Shown: positions 1-7,139, counted from the stretch's first letter. The stretch: DNA of 13,216 nt from Paenalcaligenes sp035301625 (GCA_035301625.1 DATGTW010000153.1:1-13216); one strand, 5' to 3'. Numbers and translations: made by a program. Notes: a model not told the origin generated them from the letters alone.

Positions 1-1
1 A

Positions 2-298
2 TACGAAGGTCCAGTACTACGGGTACTTGATTTTGGTGCCATTGTGCAGGTATTGCCTGGCCGTGACGGTCTGCTGCATATTTCCGAGATCGCCAATTAC
101 CGCATTAACAACATTAACGACGTGCTCAAAGTAGGGCAAAACGTTCGTGTTAAAGTGATCGAAGCCGATGACAAAGGGCGTTTGCGTTTGTCTATGAAGG
201 CTATCGGTGGTATCGAGGCTCAGGGTGGTCCTCAGGCCCCCGACCAAAAAGGTGGCGACAACAACAGACAAGGACGTCAGCGCGACCAACGCAACTAA
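2..298 (+). CDS. pnp: Polyribonucleotide nucleotidyltransferase (PNPase), C-terminal end (5' part outside window)
   Basis: Last 98 codons of an open frame that enters the window from the left; the stop TAA is at 296-298. The visible part is an S1 RNA-binding domain: it begins YEGPVLRVLDFGAIVQ, continues with PGRDGLLHISEI and ends with the strand DKGRLRLSMKAI. This is the arrangement and wording of the C-terminal S1 domain of PNPase, the phosphorolytic 3'-5' exoribonuclease of the RNA degradosome. After the S1 fold comes a short Gly/Gln/Asp/Arg-rich, probably disordered tail, as is common in beta- and gammaproteobacterial PNPases. The catalytic RNase PH domains and the KH domain would lie to the left and cannot be checked. 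Another S1-domain protein is possible but less likely, given the FGAIVQ/GRDGLLHISEI wording and the terminal position of the domain. A terminator follows at once, so pnp appears to end its transcription unit here. Confidence 0.9.
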   Translation, partial: YEGPVLRVLDFGAIVQVLPGRDGLLHISEIANYRINNINDVLKVGQNVRVKVIEADDKGRLRLSMKAIGGIEAQGGPQAPDQKGGDNNRQGRQRDQRN

Positions 299-326
299 GT
301 CCTGACGCATATTCTGTTTGAAATAG

Positions 327-362
327 CCCCTTGGGTCATACCGGCCTGAGGGGTTTTCTTTT
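327..362 (+). terminator. Rho-independent terminator after pnp
   Basis: CCCCT (327-331) pairs with AGGGG (349-353), and the hairpin is followed directly by a T-rich run (354-362, TTTTCTTTT). A small inner GGT/ACC pairing (334-336 with 340-342) may add to it. It lies 28 bases after the pnp stop and 26 bases before the ClC start, so it fits ending pnp transcription. The stem is short, but the T-run is convincing. The ClC promoter would have to overlap this stretch, or ClC is expressed by read-through. Confidence 0.7.
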
Positions 363-388
363 GATTCATCTCAACACACACTGTATTT

Positions 389-1729
389 ATGAATACTAAA
401 AATAATGCTGTGGGAGATCAGCCCGGCTGGCTGCTATTAATCATACAGGCGCTTTTGATAGGCGCGTTTACCGGCCTGGTGGTGGGGGTGTTTCGCTATT
501 TAAATGATCACATCACCCTTTATTTTGTGCGTACCATAGGTAACCCCTTGGATAAAGGGGTGGGTATGGCGGTGATCATTTTTGGAGGGTTGCTTGTTTT
601 TGCCCTGCTCTCTATTTTGTACTTGCATTGGGAGCGCTTGATTGGCGGTAGTGGTATCCCCCAAGTCGAGATCATGATTCGGGGTGATTTGCAGATGAAC
701 TGGTGGCGGGTGCTACTGACCAAGTTTTTTGGCGCCTTGACCTCATTGGCTGGGGGCCTGTCCTTGGGCCGTGAGGGGCCCTGTATCATGATGGGGGCCA
801 GCCTTGGGGTCGCTGTGGGGCGTATTTGGCACAGTCATGCAATGGCTCATGCACGTCGTTTTCTAGCCACTGGCGGGGCAGCTGGATTGGCAGCTGCCTT
901 TGGCGCACCTATTGCTGGTTTTTTGTTTGTCTTCGAAGAGGTACGTGTACCATTACGGCCCTCTTTGATTATCAGTTGTTTACTGGCTTGCTTCATCGCT
1001 GTTTGGGTGATGCAATCAGTGTTTCATTTTCCCTTGGTTTTCCCTTTTGAGGTTGCCAAATTGCTGCCGTGGTCCTTATGGTGGCTGATGCTGCTGATTG
1101 CTGGTGCGATGGGTCTGCTGGGGGTTCTGTATAACCGCATTTTGATTGGCTTGACCTACTGGGCAGATCGTACCCGCATGCTGCCCATGCATTTACGAGT
1201 GATCATTCCTTTTTTCATCTCTGGAATCTTGCTCTATGTGTTTCCCAATGTGTTGGTCGGATTTGGGATTTCTGCGCTGCAACTGGAATATATGGCTCTG
1301 CCTTTAACTGCCCTGTTGGTGTTGCTACTGCTAAAAATGCTGTTTTCTGTGGTCAGTTATGCCAGTGGAGTGGCGGGTGGCTTATTGATGCCTATTTTGC
1401 TGATTGGCGCACTGGCCGGGGCTAACCTAGTCGCTGGATTTAAATTGTTGGGCTGGGCACCTGCAGATCATGTGGGGGTGCTGTTGGCGATGACCATGGC
1501 AGGTTTTTTTGGAGCCTGTATTCGTGCTCCATTGACCGGTGCTTTTTTAATGATTGAGATGACTGGTTCTTATACCAATGCATTGTTGATTATTGTGACG
1601 GCGTATATAGCCTCGTGGGTAGCAAACCGTTTGGGCAACGCGCCTGTCTACGATACATTGCGCCAACGCACAGAGGCAGTATTACTAAAAAAAGAGGGTG
1701 CTGTGCCAGTGGCCCAGAGCCCTCTTTAG
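389..1729 (+). CDS. ClC-family chloride channel / H+/Cl- exchanger
   Basis: A 446-residue multi-spanning inner-membrane protein of normal length for bacterial ClC proteins without CBS domains. All signature segments are present: GGSGIP at 86-91 (Cl- coordinating Ser), GREGP at 127-131 with E129 at the position of the gating glutamate, FVFEEVR around 180-186 with E184 at the position of the intracellular proton glutamate, GGLLMP at 330-335 replacing the common GIFAP form, RAPLTG at 379-384, and Y421 in the C-terminal helix at the position of the central tyrosine. With both glutamates kept, it should be a 2Cl-/H+ exchanger rather than a passive channel. No good Shine-Dalgarno is seen before the ATG at 389. 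The start was chosen because the first transmembrane segment begins about 12 residues later. It converges on gadB with only 3 bases between the stops, and it contains gadB's terminator. The pairing suggests a role in acid resistance or charge compensation. Confidence 0.93.
   Translation: MNTKNNAVGDQPGWLLLIIQALLIGAFTGLVVGVFRYLNDHITLYFVRTIGNPLDKGVGMAVIIFGGLLVFALLSILYLHWERLIGGSGIPQVEIMIRGDLQMNWWRVLLTKFFGALTSLAGGLSLGREGPCIMMGASLGVAVGRIWHSHAMAHARRFLATGGAAGLAAAFGAPIAGFLFVFEEVRVPLRPSLIISCLLACFIAVWVMQSVFHFPLVFPFEVAKLLPWSLWWLMLLIAGAMGLLGVLYNRILIGLTYWADRTRMLPMHLRVIIPFFISGILLYVFPNVLVGFGISALQLEYMALPLTALLVLLLLKMLFSVVSYASGVAGGLLMPILLIGALAGANLVAGFKLLGWAPADHVGVLLAMTMAGFFGACIRAPLTGAFLMIEMTGSYTNALLIIVTAYIASWVANRLGNAPVYDTLRQRTEAVLLKKEGAVPVAQSPL
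1687..1727 (-). terminator. Terminator of the gadB transcript, embedded in the 3' end of the ClC gene (possibly bidirectional)
   Basis: AAAGAGGG (1691-1698) and CCCTCTTT (1720-1727) form a perfect 8-bp inverted repeat. The interior can continue with CTG/CAG and GCC/GGC pairs closing on an AGT loop (1701-1716). Read on the minus strand, the stem ends in seven T (complement of A1687-A1693), which gives a textbook Rho-independent terminator starting just 5 bases after the gadB stop. On the plus strand the tail is weaker (AGGTTTTAG), but it could also end ClC transcription. The whole structure is made of codons for the last ClC residues. Confidence 0.82.
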
Positions 1730-1732
1730 GTT

Positions 1733-3136
1733 TTAGTGATGAAAACCACCAGCTTTTTGCTCGGTCAGTGGGACGCTGGCCGGGCGTTCTTCAAAGTATT
1801 TTAGCGCCCGATGAAAATCCTCGATTAACAGGCTGGCTAAATCACGACTAAAACCATGACGCACTAAAATACGTTGCACCACCAGATCTTGTCTATTAGC
1901 AGGCATCGAGTAGGCAGGCACCTGCCAGCCGCGTACGCGCAGTCGATCCGCAAAGTCGTATAAGCTGAAATTGACCTTGTCTTTGTATTCATCCTTGATG
2001 GTCCAGGAAAGGGCAGGGATGCCTTTGGTGCGGTCCCCGTCAAAGAGGATCTCAAAAGGCCCCATCTTATTGATTTCAGCTGCTAAATACTCCGTCGTAT
2101 CATAGCAATTAGACTGGATGCGGGTGTAGCCCTCTTTGCCCAGGCGAATAAAATTATAGTACTGCGCAACGATTTGTCCACCTGGACGCGAGAAGTTAAG
2201 AGCAAAGGTGGGCATATTGCCACCTAGATAGTTGACATCAAAGATTAATTCTTGGGGCAAGCATTGTGCATCCCGCCAAATCACCCAGCCCACCCCAAGT
2301 GGTGCCAGACCAAATTTATGCCCCGAGGTATTGATGGAATGTACGCGTGGAATACGGAAATCCCATTCTAATTCTGGAGCACAGAAAGGGGCCAAAAAAC
2401 CGCCGCTGGCCGCATCTACATGGATAGGTATGTTCAGTCCGGTATCCTGCTCGAGCTTGTCCAGTGCCTGCGCAATTTCTTTGACAGGCTCGTATTGGCA
2501 AGTAAAAGTCACGCCCAGGGTAGGCACGACACCGATGGTGTTTTCATCACAACGCTTGATGACTTCTTCGGGTGTCAGGCCCAAATGCCCGTCCTCAAGC
2601 GGAACCTCGCGCAGCTCTACATCAAAGTAGCGGGCAAATTTATGCCAGCAGATTTGCACCGGTCCGCAGATGAGGTTGGGCTTATCAGTGGGCAAGCCCT
2701 GTGCCTGGCGCGCCTTGCGCCATGCCCATTTGAGGGCCAGACCGCCCAACATGGCGGCCTCGGAAGAGCCCGTCGTCGAACAACCTAACGTGTTTGCTGC
2801 TTCGGGTGAGTGCCACAAATCAGCCAGCATATGCACACAGCGAGACTCCAGCTCGGCAGTTTGTGGGTATTCATCCTTGTCGATCATATTTTTGTCGATG
2901 CACTCATCCATGAGCTTGCGGACCTCATCCTCGGCCCAGGTCTGGCAAAAAGTAGCCAGATTTTGGCGCGAGTTACCATCGAGCATGAGTTCGTCGTGAA
3001 CGACTTGGTAGGCATGACGAGGATCCTGCTCTGTGCTGGGCATTTGGTATTTAGGTAATGTCACCGAGAGATCAGAAGAAGCGTAAATATCATCAAGCAG
3101 GTTTTTACGAATACTGTTTTTGTCATGTAATGCCAC
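1733..3136 (-). CDS. gadB: Glutamate decarboxylase (PLP-dependent, GadB type)
   Basis: 467 residues; E. coli GadB has 466. Cytoplasmic PLP enzyme that decarboxylates L-glutamate to GABA and consumes one proton. Visible motifs: ATFCQTW at 61-67, D86 and E89 in the IDKDEYPQ segment, TGSSEAAM at 122-129 (PLP phosphate contact), GPVQICWHKFARY at 158-170, HVDAASGGF at 239-247 with D241 contacting the pyridine nitrogen, and SGHKFG with K274 as the Schiff-base lysine. The protein ends in GGFHH; H467 falls where E. coli H465 lies, the residue that closes the active site at neutral pH, so the acid-switch appears conserved. Start is GTG at 3136 with AGGAG seven bases upstream (complement of 3144-3148). 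It lies 19 bases after dctM and is the last gene of the TRAP cluster. Identity with the GadB family is evident along the whole length. Use in acid resistance rather than GABA metabolism is inference. Confidence 0.96.
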   Translation of the reverse strand: MALHDKNSIRKNLLDDIYASSDLSVTLPKYQMPSTEQDPRHAYQVVHDELMLDGNSRQNLATFCQTWAEDEVRKLMDECIDKNMIDKDEYPQTAELESRCVHMLADLWHSPEAANTLGCSTTGSSEAAMLGGLALKWAWRKARQAQGLPTDKPNLICGPVQICWHKFARYFDVELREVPLEDGHLGLTPEEVIKRCDENTIGVVPTLGVTFTCQYEPVKEIAQALDKLEQDTGLNIPIHVDAASGGFLAPFCAPELEWDFRIPRVHSINTSGHKFGLAPLGVGWVIWRDAQCLPQELIFDVNYLGGNMPTFALNFSRPGGQIVAQYYNFIRLGKEGYTRIQSNCYDTTEYLAAEINKMGPFEILFDGDRTKGIPALSWTIKDEYKDKVNFSLYDFADRLRVRGWQVPAYSMPANRQDLVVQRILVRHGFSRDLASLLIEDFHRALKYFEERPASVPLTEQKAGGFHH

Positions 3137-3155
3137 AGTGAGTCTCCTGTAATTT

Positions 3156-4433
3156 TTATCGGTAAACCAGATCGCGCAAGCGCAAGGATAAATCAGGCCA
3201 GTAGGTGATGACCAACAAACAAGTCAGTATGACTGCGACAAACGGCAGTAGCGAGCGAATCATGCGCTCGATGGGGACCTGAGCTACCTGACTGGCAGCA
3301 AACAGGTTAACGCCAAAAGGAGGGGTGACCATACCCAGTGCCAGATTGACCACCATAATCAGGCCAAAATGTACGGGGTCGATGCCAAACTGCATGGCCA
3401 CAGGTAACAGTAGTGGTGCGAGCACCACAATAGATGCCGAGGTCTCGATAAACATCCCAATCACAAATAAAGCGATGTTGACCCCTAGCAAAAAACTATA
3501 TTCATTGGAAAAAACTTCGGTCAGCCAATTACCCAATGCCATGGGTACACCGGCACGGTTTAGCAAAAAACCGAAAACGCCGGCGTTGGCCATGATAAAC
3601 ATGATCACAGCAGTTGCAATGACCGAACGGCGGAATGTTTGCCGCAGCACTTTGAAATCAATGCGCTTATAAATGAAAATACCGACGAATAAAGCGTAAA
3701 TAACTGCAACTGCAGAGGCTTCGGTCGGGGTAAATATACCGCCGTAGATCCCGCCTAAAATGATGACGGGCATTAATAGTGCCCACCAAGCTTGCTTAAG
3801 TGATTGCCACAATGGTAAACGCCCAAGGCCATCTTCTTTGCCTAAATCATTACGGCGGGCATAAAGCCAGACATAAAACATCAGCGCAGCGACAATCAGC
3901 AAGCCTGGGCCAATCCCGGCAATAAAAATTTCCCCTACTGAGGTATCAGTAGAAACTGCAAACAGAATCATTGGCACCGAGGGTGGGATAATGACCCCAA
4001 GCTCAGCAGCTGAGGACTGCAGCGAAGCAGCAAAAGGAGCAGGGTAACCATGACGCACCATTGATGGGATGAGAATGGCACCCACCGCAAAAGTTGTGGC
4101 CACGCTTGAGCCAGCCACAGCAGCAAAAATCATGCAGGTCAGCACACAAGTACAGGCCAAGCCCCCTTGGATGCCTCCGATCACGCTTTTGGCGAACTCG
4201 ACCATACGGTCTGAAATACCACTGGACTCCATGAGGTTGCCAGCCAGGATAAAAAAGGGCACCGCCATGAGTGGATATTTGTCTAAAGAGGCATACAGCT
4301 GCTGGGCAATGACGAGCCAGGGCATTCGGGCATCCATACCCACACCTAGCATGCTCGCTAGCCCAATGGCAACAGCGACAGGCACCGTGAGCCCAAAAAA
4401 CAGCAGCATGGTCAACACCATTAACTGCGACAT
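3156..4433 (-). CDS. dctM: TRAP transporter large permease subunit (DctM family)
   Basis: 425 residues, about twelve hydrophobic segments, the usual size of a stand-alone DctM. It is the ion-coupled transport subunit of a tripartite ATP-independent periplasmic transporter in the inner membrane. Recognisable blocks: AVPFFILAGNLMESSGIS near 57-74, AAVAGSSVATTFAVG near 104-118, SSAAELGVIIPPSVPMILF near 140-158, GGIFTPTEASAVAV near 231-244, and a late LGMVTPPFGVNLF block that repeats the IPP-type motif. The start ATG is preceded by GAGGTAGGTAG, which is an adequate ribosome-binding stretch. The gap to dctQ is 12 bases and to gadB 19 bases, so all are very likely cotranscribed. Substrate cannot be read from this subunit; position beside gadB suggests glutamate or a related dicarboxylate, which is inference. 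Confidence 0.95.
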   Translation of the reverse strand: MSQLMVLTMLLFFGLTVPVAVAIGLASMLGVGMDARMPWLVIAQQLYASLDKYPLMAVPFFILAGNLMESSGISDRMVEFAKSVIGGIQGGLACTCVLTCMIFAAVAGSSVATTFAVGAILIPSMVRHGYPAPFAASLQSSAAELGVIIPPSVPMILFAVSTDTSVGEIFIAGIGPGLLIVAALMFYVWLYARRNDLGKEDGLGRLPLWQSLKQAWWALLMPVIILGGIYGGIFTPTEASAVAVIYALFVGIFIYKRIDFKVLRQTFRRSVIATAVIMFIMANAGVFGFLLNRAGVPMALGNWLTEVFSNEYSFLLGVNIALFVIGMFIETSASIVVLAPLLLPVAMQFGIDPVHFGLIMVVNLALGMVTPPFGVNLFAASQVAQVPIERMIRSLLPFVAVILTCLLVITYWPDLSLRLRDLVYR

Positions 4434-4445
4434 CTACCTACCTCT

Positions 4446-4919
4446 TTATTGTTTATCTGACGAATCACGACCCCAGTGACACAGTACAGCGATAAAAGAA
4501 AGGGCTGCGCCGATCGGGATGGACATATAGACCCAGGAAATGGAAATACCCAGAGTGGGCATGGTCTGAAAGCGCACACGCCAGGTCATCTGGATACCGA
4601 TCCAGAGCAAGAATAATAAAAAAGCCGCCACAATGAGCAGCACGATAAACTCAAGCAACCGAGCAAGACCATATTGATCGAGCTTGGTGCGCAAGGCATT
4701 CACCCCCAGCATGGCACCTTCGCGAAAAGCCAAAGAGATACCAAGCATCACAGTCCAAATAATGGCAGCACGCGTGAGCGCCTCGGACCAAGCCGCTGGG
4801 GACTGGAAAACAAACCGGGATAGCACTTGGTAAAAGCCCGCCGCAACTGCAACCCATAGGAGCAGTTGGGCGAGCCCTGATATCACCTGAAAGAGATGAT
4901 GATCGATACGTCGCAGCAT
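4446..4919 (-). CDS. dctQ: TRAP transporter small permease subunit (DctQ family)
   Basis: 157 residues with four predicted transmembrane helices (about 13-33, 48-65, 85-108, 125-147). The DctQ signature is present: WSEALTRAAIIWTVMLG followed by AFREGAMLGV, covering helix 2 and the cytoplasmic loop after it. This subunit binds and stabilises the large DctM subunit and helps dock the periplasmic binding protein. The ATG lies 3 bases after the dctP stop codon, so translation is probably coupled. The stop precedes dctM by 12 bases. Length and topology are ordinary for the family; nothing looks broken. Sequence divergence is high in this family, so assignment rests on topology, the WSEA/FREGA motifs and the neighbours. 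Confidence 0.93.
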   Translation of the reverse strand: MLRRIDHHLFQVISGLAQLLLWVAVAAGFYQVLSRFVFQSPAAWSEALTRAAIIWTVMLGISLAFREGAMLGVNALRTKLDQYGLARLLEFIVLLIVAAFLLFLLWIGIQMTWRVRFQTMPTLGISISWVYMSIPIGAALSFIAVLCHWGRDSSDKQ

Positions 4920-4922
4920 GGC

Positions 4923-5897
4923 TTATTGAGCATTACGAATGGACTCGATGAGCTCTTCACCAAACTGGCCGTAGTAGTCCTTGTAGACGGGTTCAACCGC
5001 TGTTTCAAAGGCGGCATAATCAACTTCATTGACCTGCATGCCGTTTTCTTTGAGGGTTTCGATGCCATCTTTTTCTACAGTATCAACGTAGTCGCGCATG
5101 GCTTGGGCAGCGGCTTGACCAGCAGCCAGGAATTGCTCTTTTTCCTCGTCACTGAGGCTGTCATAGACCAGGGGTGAAACCAAAATCAACGCGGGTGCAT
5201 ATACGTGACCCGTCAAGGATAAGTGGTCTTGTAGTTGCCAGAGCTTGGCAGACACTATCACGGATAGGGGGTTTTCCTGACCATCAATAGCCCCTTGCTG
5301 TAGGGCTGTGGCGACCTCGGGCCAGGCCATAGGAGAGGCTTGGACGCCTAGCTCACGAAAAGCCTTGAGGTGAATGGGGTTTTCAGTAATGCGGATCTTG
5401 AGGCCCTTGATATCCTCGGGATTTTCAACAGCACGCTTACTGTTGGTCAAGTGTCTAAAGCCCTGCTCGCCCCAGGCCAATGCGGTCAGACCGTGCTTTG
5501 GAAATTCAGTGAGCATCTCTTGGCCGATGTCGCTATCTAGAACGCCTCGGGCGTGGTCAAGATCGCGGAATAAAAAGGGAATATCAAATACACCGGTCTC
5601 GGGGACAAAGTTCAGTGTTGCACCTGTAGAGACTATGGCGACATCAACCGTGCCTAATTGTAGGCCCTCGATGACCTCGCGCTCGCCGCCCAAAGCGCTA
5701 TTAGGGAACTCTTCGATCACAAAGTTTTTATTGCTGTCAGCCAAAGATTCGACAAAAGCGGTAGCACCCGCGCCATAGTGCGAGTCTTTGGACAGGGCAT
5801 ATGCCATTTTGAGTTCTTGCTGCGCTAATGCCGGACCTGCTGCAAAAACAGCTGTGGCCAAGGTTGCAATCAGCCCGCCCAGGATTGACCTTTTCAT
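4923..5897 (-). CDS. dctP: TRAP transporter periplasmic substrate-binding protein (DctP family)
   Basis: 324 residues with a Sec signal peptide (MKRS, hydrophobic 6-24, likely cut after ALA at 23-25). DctP-family blocks: FPNSALGGEREVIEGLQLG at 64-82, FDIPFLFRD at 104-112, GFRHLTN at 146-152, and GLKIRI at 165-170, with R148 and R169 at the two arginines that hold the ligand carboxylate in characterised members. The classic stretch MAWPEVATALQQGAIDGQEN is at 190-209. These residues point to a carboxylate ligand but do not say which; glutamate, glutamine-like acids and C4-dicarboxylates all remain possible. AGGAG (complement of 5906-5910) lies 8 bases before the ATG. It is the first gene of the dctPQM-gadB cluster, and a terminator-like hairpin lies just upstream at 5929-5990. 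Confidence 0.95.
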   Translation of the reverse strand: MKRSILGGLIATLATAVFAAGPALAQQELKMAYALSKDSHYGAGATAFVESLADSNKNFVIEEFPNSALGGEREVIEGLQLGTVDVAIVSTGATLNFVPETGVFDIPFLFRDLDHARGVLDSDIGQEMLTEFPKHGLTALAWGEQGFRHLTNSKRAVENPEDIKGLKIRITENPIHLKAFRELGVQASPMAWPEVATALQQGAIDGQENPLSVIVSAKLWQLQDHLSLTGHVYAPALILVSPLVYDSLSDEEKEQFLAAGQAAAQAMRDYVDTVEKDGIETLKENGMQVNEVDYAAFETAVEPVYKDYYGQFGEELIESIRNAQ

Positions 5898-5928
5898 GAA
5901 TAAAGCTCCTAAGGTAGATAAAAACCAG

Positions 5929-5990
5929 AAAAAATGCGTAACCTACAAAGACTACACCCCCTGATTGCATTGAGCAATCAGGGGTTACGC
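5929..5990 (-). terminator. Two-tier terminator-like hairpin between pstS and dctP (terminator or leader attenuator)
   Basis: An 11-bp perfect stem, CCCCTGATTGC (5958-5968) with GCAATCAGGGG (5974-5984), encloses a 5-base loop. Around it GCGTAACC (5936-5943) can pair with GGTTACGC (5983-5990), an 8-bp outer stem sharing two G with the inner one. Read on the minus strand, the outer arm is followed directly by A and six T (complement of A5929-A5934) and then another T-run. That is a terminator layout 35 bases downstream of the pstS stop and 31 bases upstream of the dctP start. It may simply end pstS, or it may sit in the dctP leader and act as an attenuator. Confidence 0.68.
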
Positions 5991-6024
5991 TGGCTGATGA
6001 TTATTGTGCTTATTATTCAGCTTT

Positions 6025-7074
6025 TTAGTGCGAAGTCCAAATGGGCTGTCCATCGGGGCCTAACACCTCATTCCCCCAAGACTCGCGGATTTGTGTCACC
6101 ACTGCATCGGGTAAAGGCACGTAGTCTAGGGCACGCGCCAGCTCGGCACCGTGCTCAAAGGCCCAGTCAAAAAATTGCAGTGTAGCCTTTCCTAGGGCGG
6201 CATCAGATTGTTGTTTATGTACCAAGATAAAAGAAGCCGCAGTGATGGGCCATGAATCATCACCAGGCATATCAGTCAGAATAACGCCCATGCCCGGTGT
6301 TTGCGTCCATTGTGCATGCTCAGCCGCCGCCGCAAAACTAGCTTCGCTAGGGTTTACGTAGTGCCCGGCGTTATTTTCCATTTGCGCCCAGGACAGGTCA
6401 TTTTGCAGTGCGTAGGCAAACTCTACATAACCCAGGGAGTACTGTAGCTGGCGTACATTAGCGGCCACCCCCTCGTTGCCCTTGCCCCCATGACCTACGG
6501 GCCATTTGATGGCTTTGCCTACACCCACCTGTTCTTGCCAGTCAGGTGATGTCTTGGCCAAATAATGGGTCCACAAGAAAGTGGTGCCCGAGCCATCCGA
6601 ACGATGGATGACCACAATATCCTGATCGGGCAGCTCAACATCGGGATTCAAGGCTTGTATCTGTGGGTCATTCCAGCGCTTAATGGTTCCCCTGTAAATA
6701 TCAGCTAATAAAGCTCCTGTGAATTTTAGGGTGCCTGGTTCAATACCAGGCAAATTAAATACCGGGACCACGCCACCGATAATGGCAGGGAACTGTAAAA
6801 GGTCATTTTCTTCTAGTGCTTGCTCGGGCATTGGATCATCTGATGCACCAAAAGCAACAGTGCCAGCGATGATTTGTTGCTGCCCACCTCCCGAGCCAAT
6901 CGATTGATAATTGACGCGTTGGCCAGTTTGCTCGTGATAGGCCGCTGCCCATTGTGCATAAATGGGGTAGGGTAACGAGGCCCCGGCCCCGGTGATTTCT
7001 ACAGATTGTGCGCTGGCAATATTCATGCCCAGGGCAAATGAAACACCGATCTTAAGTATTGTCTTTACTAACAT
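6025..7074 (-). CDS. pstS: Phosphate ABC transporter substrate-binding protein PstS
   Basis: 349 residues with a Sec signal peptide (hydrophobic core 6-20, likely cut after SA at 21-22). Periplasmic phosphate receptor of the Pst importer. Motifs: ITGAGASLPYPIYAQW at 27-42, SIGSGGGQQQ at 58-67, FGASDDPM at 75-82 (the Asp that hydrogen-bonds phosphate), and HRSDGSGTTF at 157-166, matching the Arg/Asp/Ser/Gly/Thr phosphate-binding set of E. coli PstS. Length is normal. The usual pstCAB-phoU genes do not follow: a terminator-like hairpin and then dctP come next. So this is an orphan receptor, or the permease genes are elsewhere. The start ATG at 7074 has only a weak ribosome site (TAGG about 10 bases upstream). 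Regulation by phosphate starvation is indicated by the PhoB box at 7143-7160. Confidence 0.95.
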   Translation of the reverse strand: MLVKTILKIGVSFALGMNIASAQSVEITGAGASLPYPIYAQWAAAYHEQTGQRVNYQSIGSGGGQQQIIAGTVAFGASDDPMPEQALEENDLLQFPAIIGGVVPVFNLPGIEPGTLKFTGALLADIYRGTIKRWNDPQIQALNPDVELPDQDIVVIHRSDGSGTTFLWTHYLAKTSPDWQEQVGVGKAIKWPVGHGGKGNEGVAANVRQLQYSLGYVEFAYALQNDLSWAQMENNAGHYVNPSEASFAAAAEHAQWTQTPGMGVILTDMPGDDSWPITAASFILVHKQQSDAALGKATLQFFDWAFEHGAELARALDYVPLPDAVVTQIRESWGNEVLGPDGQPIWTSH

Positions 7075-7078
7075 AAGT

Positions 7079-7139
7079 GGAAACCTACAAAATGATTAAA
7101 AGACTATCAGGCTCTAGAGCAAAGCCATTGTAGGTTTCC
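7079..7139. repeat. 12-bp perfect inverted repeat flanking the pstS leader
   Basis: GGAAACCTACAA (7079-7090) and TTGTAGGTTTCC (7128-7139) are exact inverted copies 37 bases apart. The spacer holds a 10-base palindrome, GCTCTAGAGC (7111-7120). The arm near the gene covers the weak pstS ribosome-binding region. The far arm overlaps the proposed -10 box (7127-7132). It could be a regulator's double operator or a mark left by rearrangement. It would form an RNA hairpin only if transcription started upstream of 7139. Confidence 0.7.

Noticed and set aside
2232..2788. Two overlapping plus-strand frames of 122-132 codons opposite gadB
   Set aside because: Shadows of the conserved GadB core; composition explained by the opposite strand.
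4069..4479. 136-codon plus-strand open frame opposite dctM
   Set aside because: Lies wholly antisense to a gene with clear family motifs; its Met/Thr/Ser-rich text is that of a shadow frame and has no recognisable domain.
7079..7139. Reading the 12-bp inverted repeat as a riboswitch or RNA thermometer for pstS
   Set aside because: The proposed Pho promoter starts transcription near 7120, inside the repeat, so the distal arm would not be in that mRNA; kept only as a DNA repeat.
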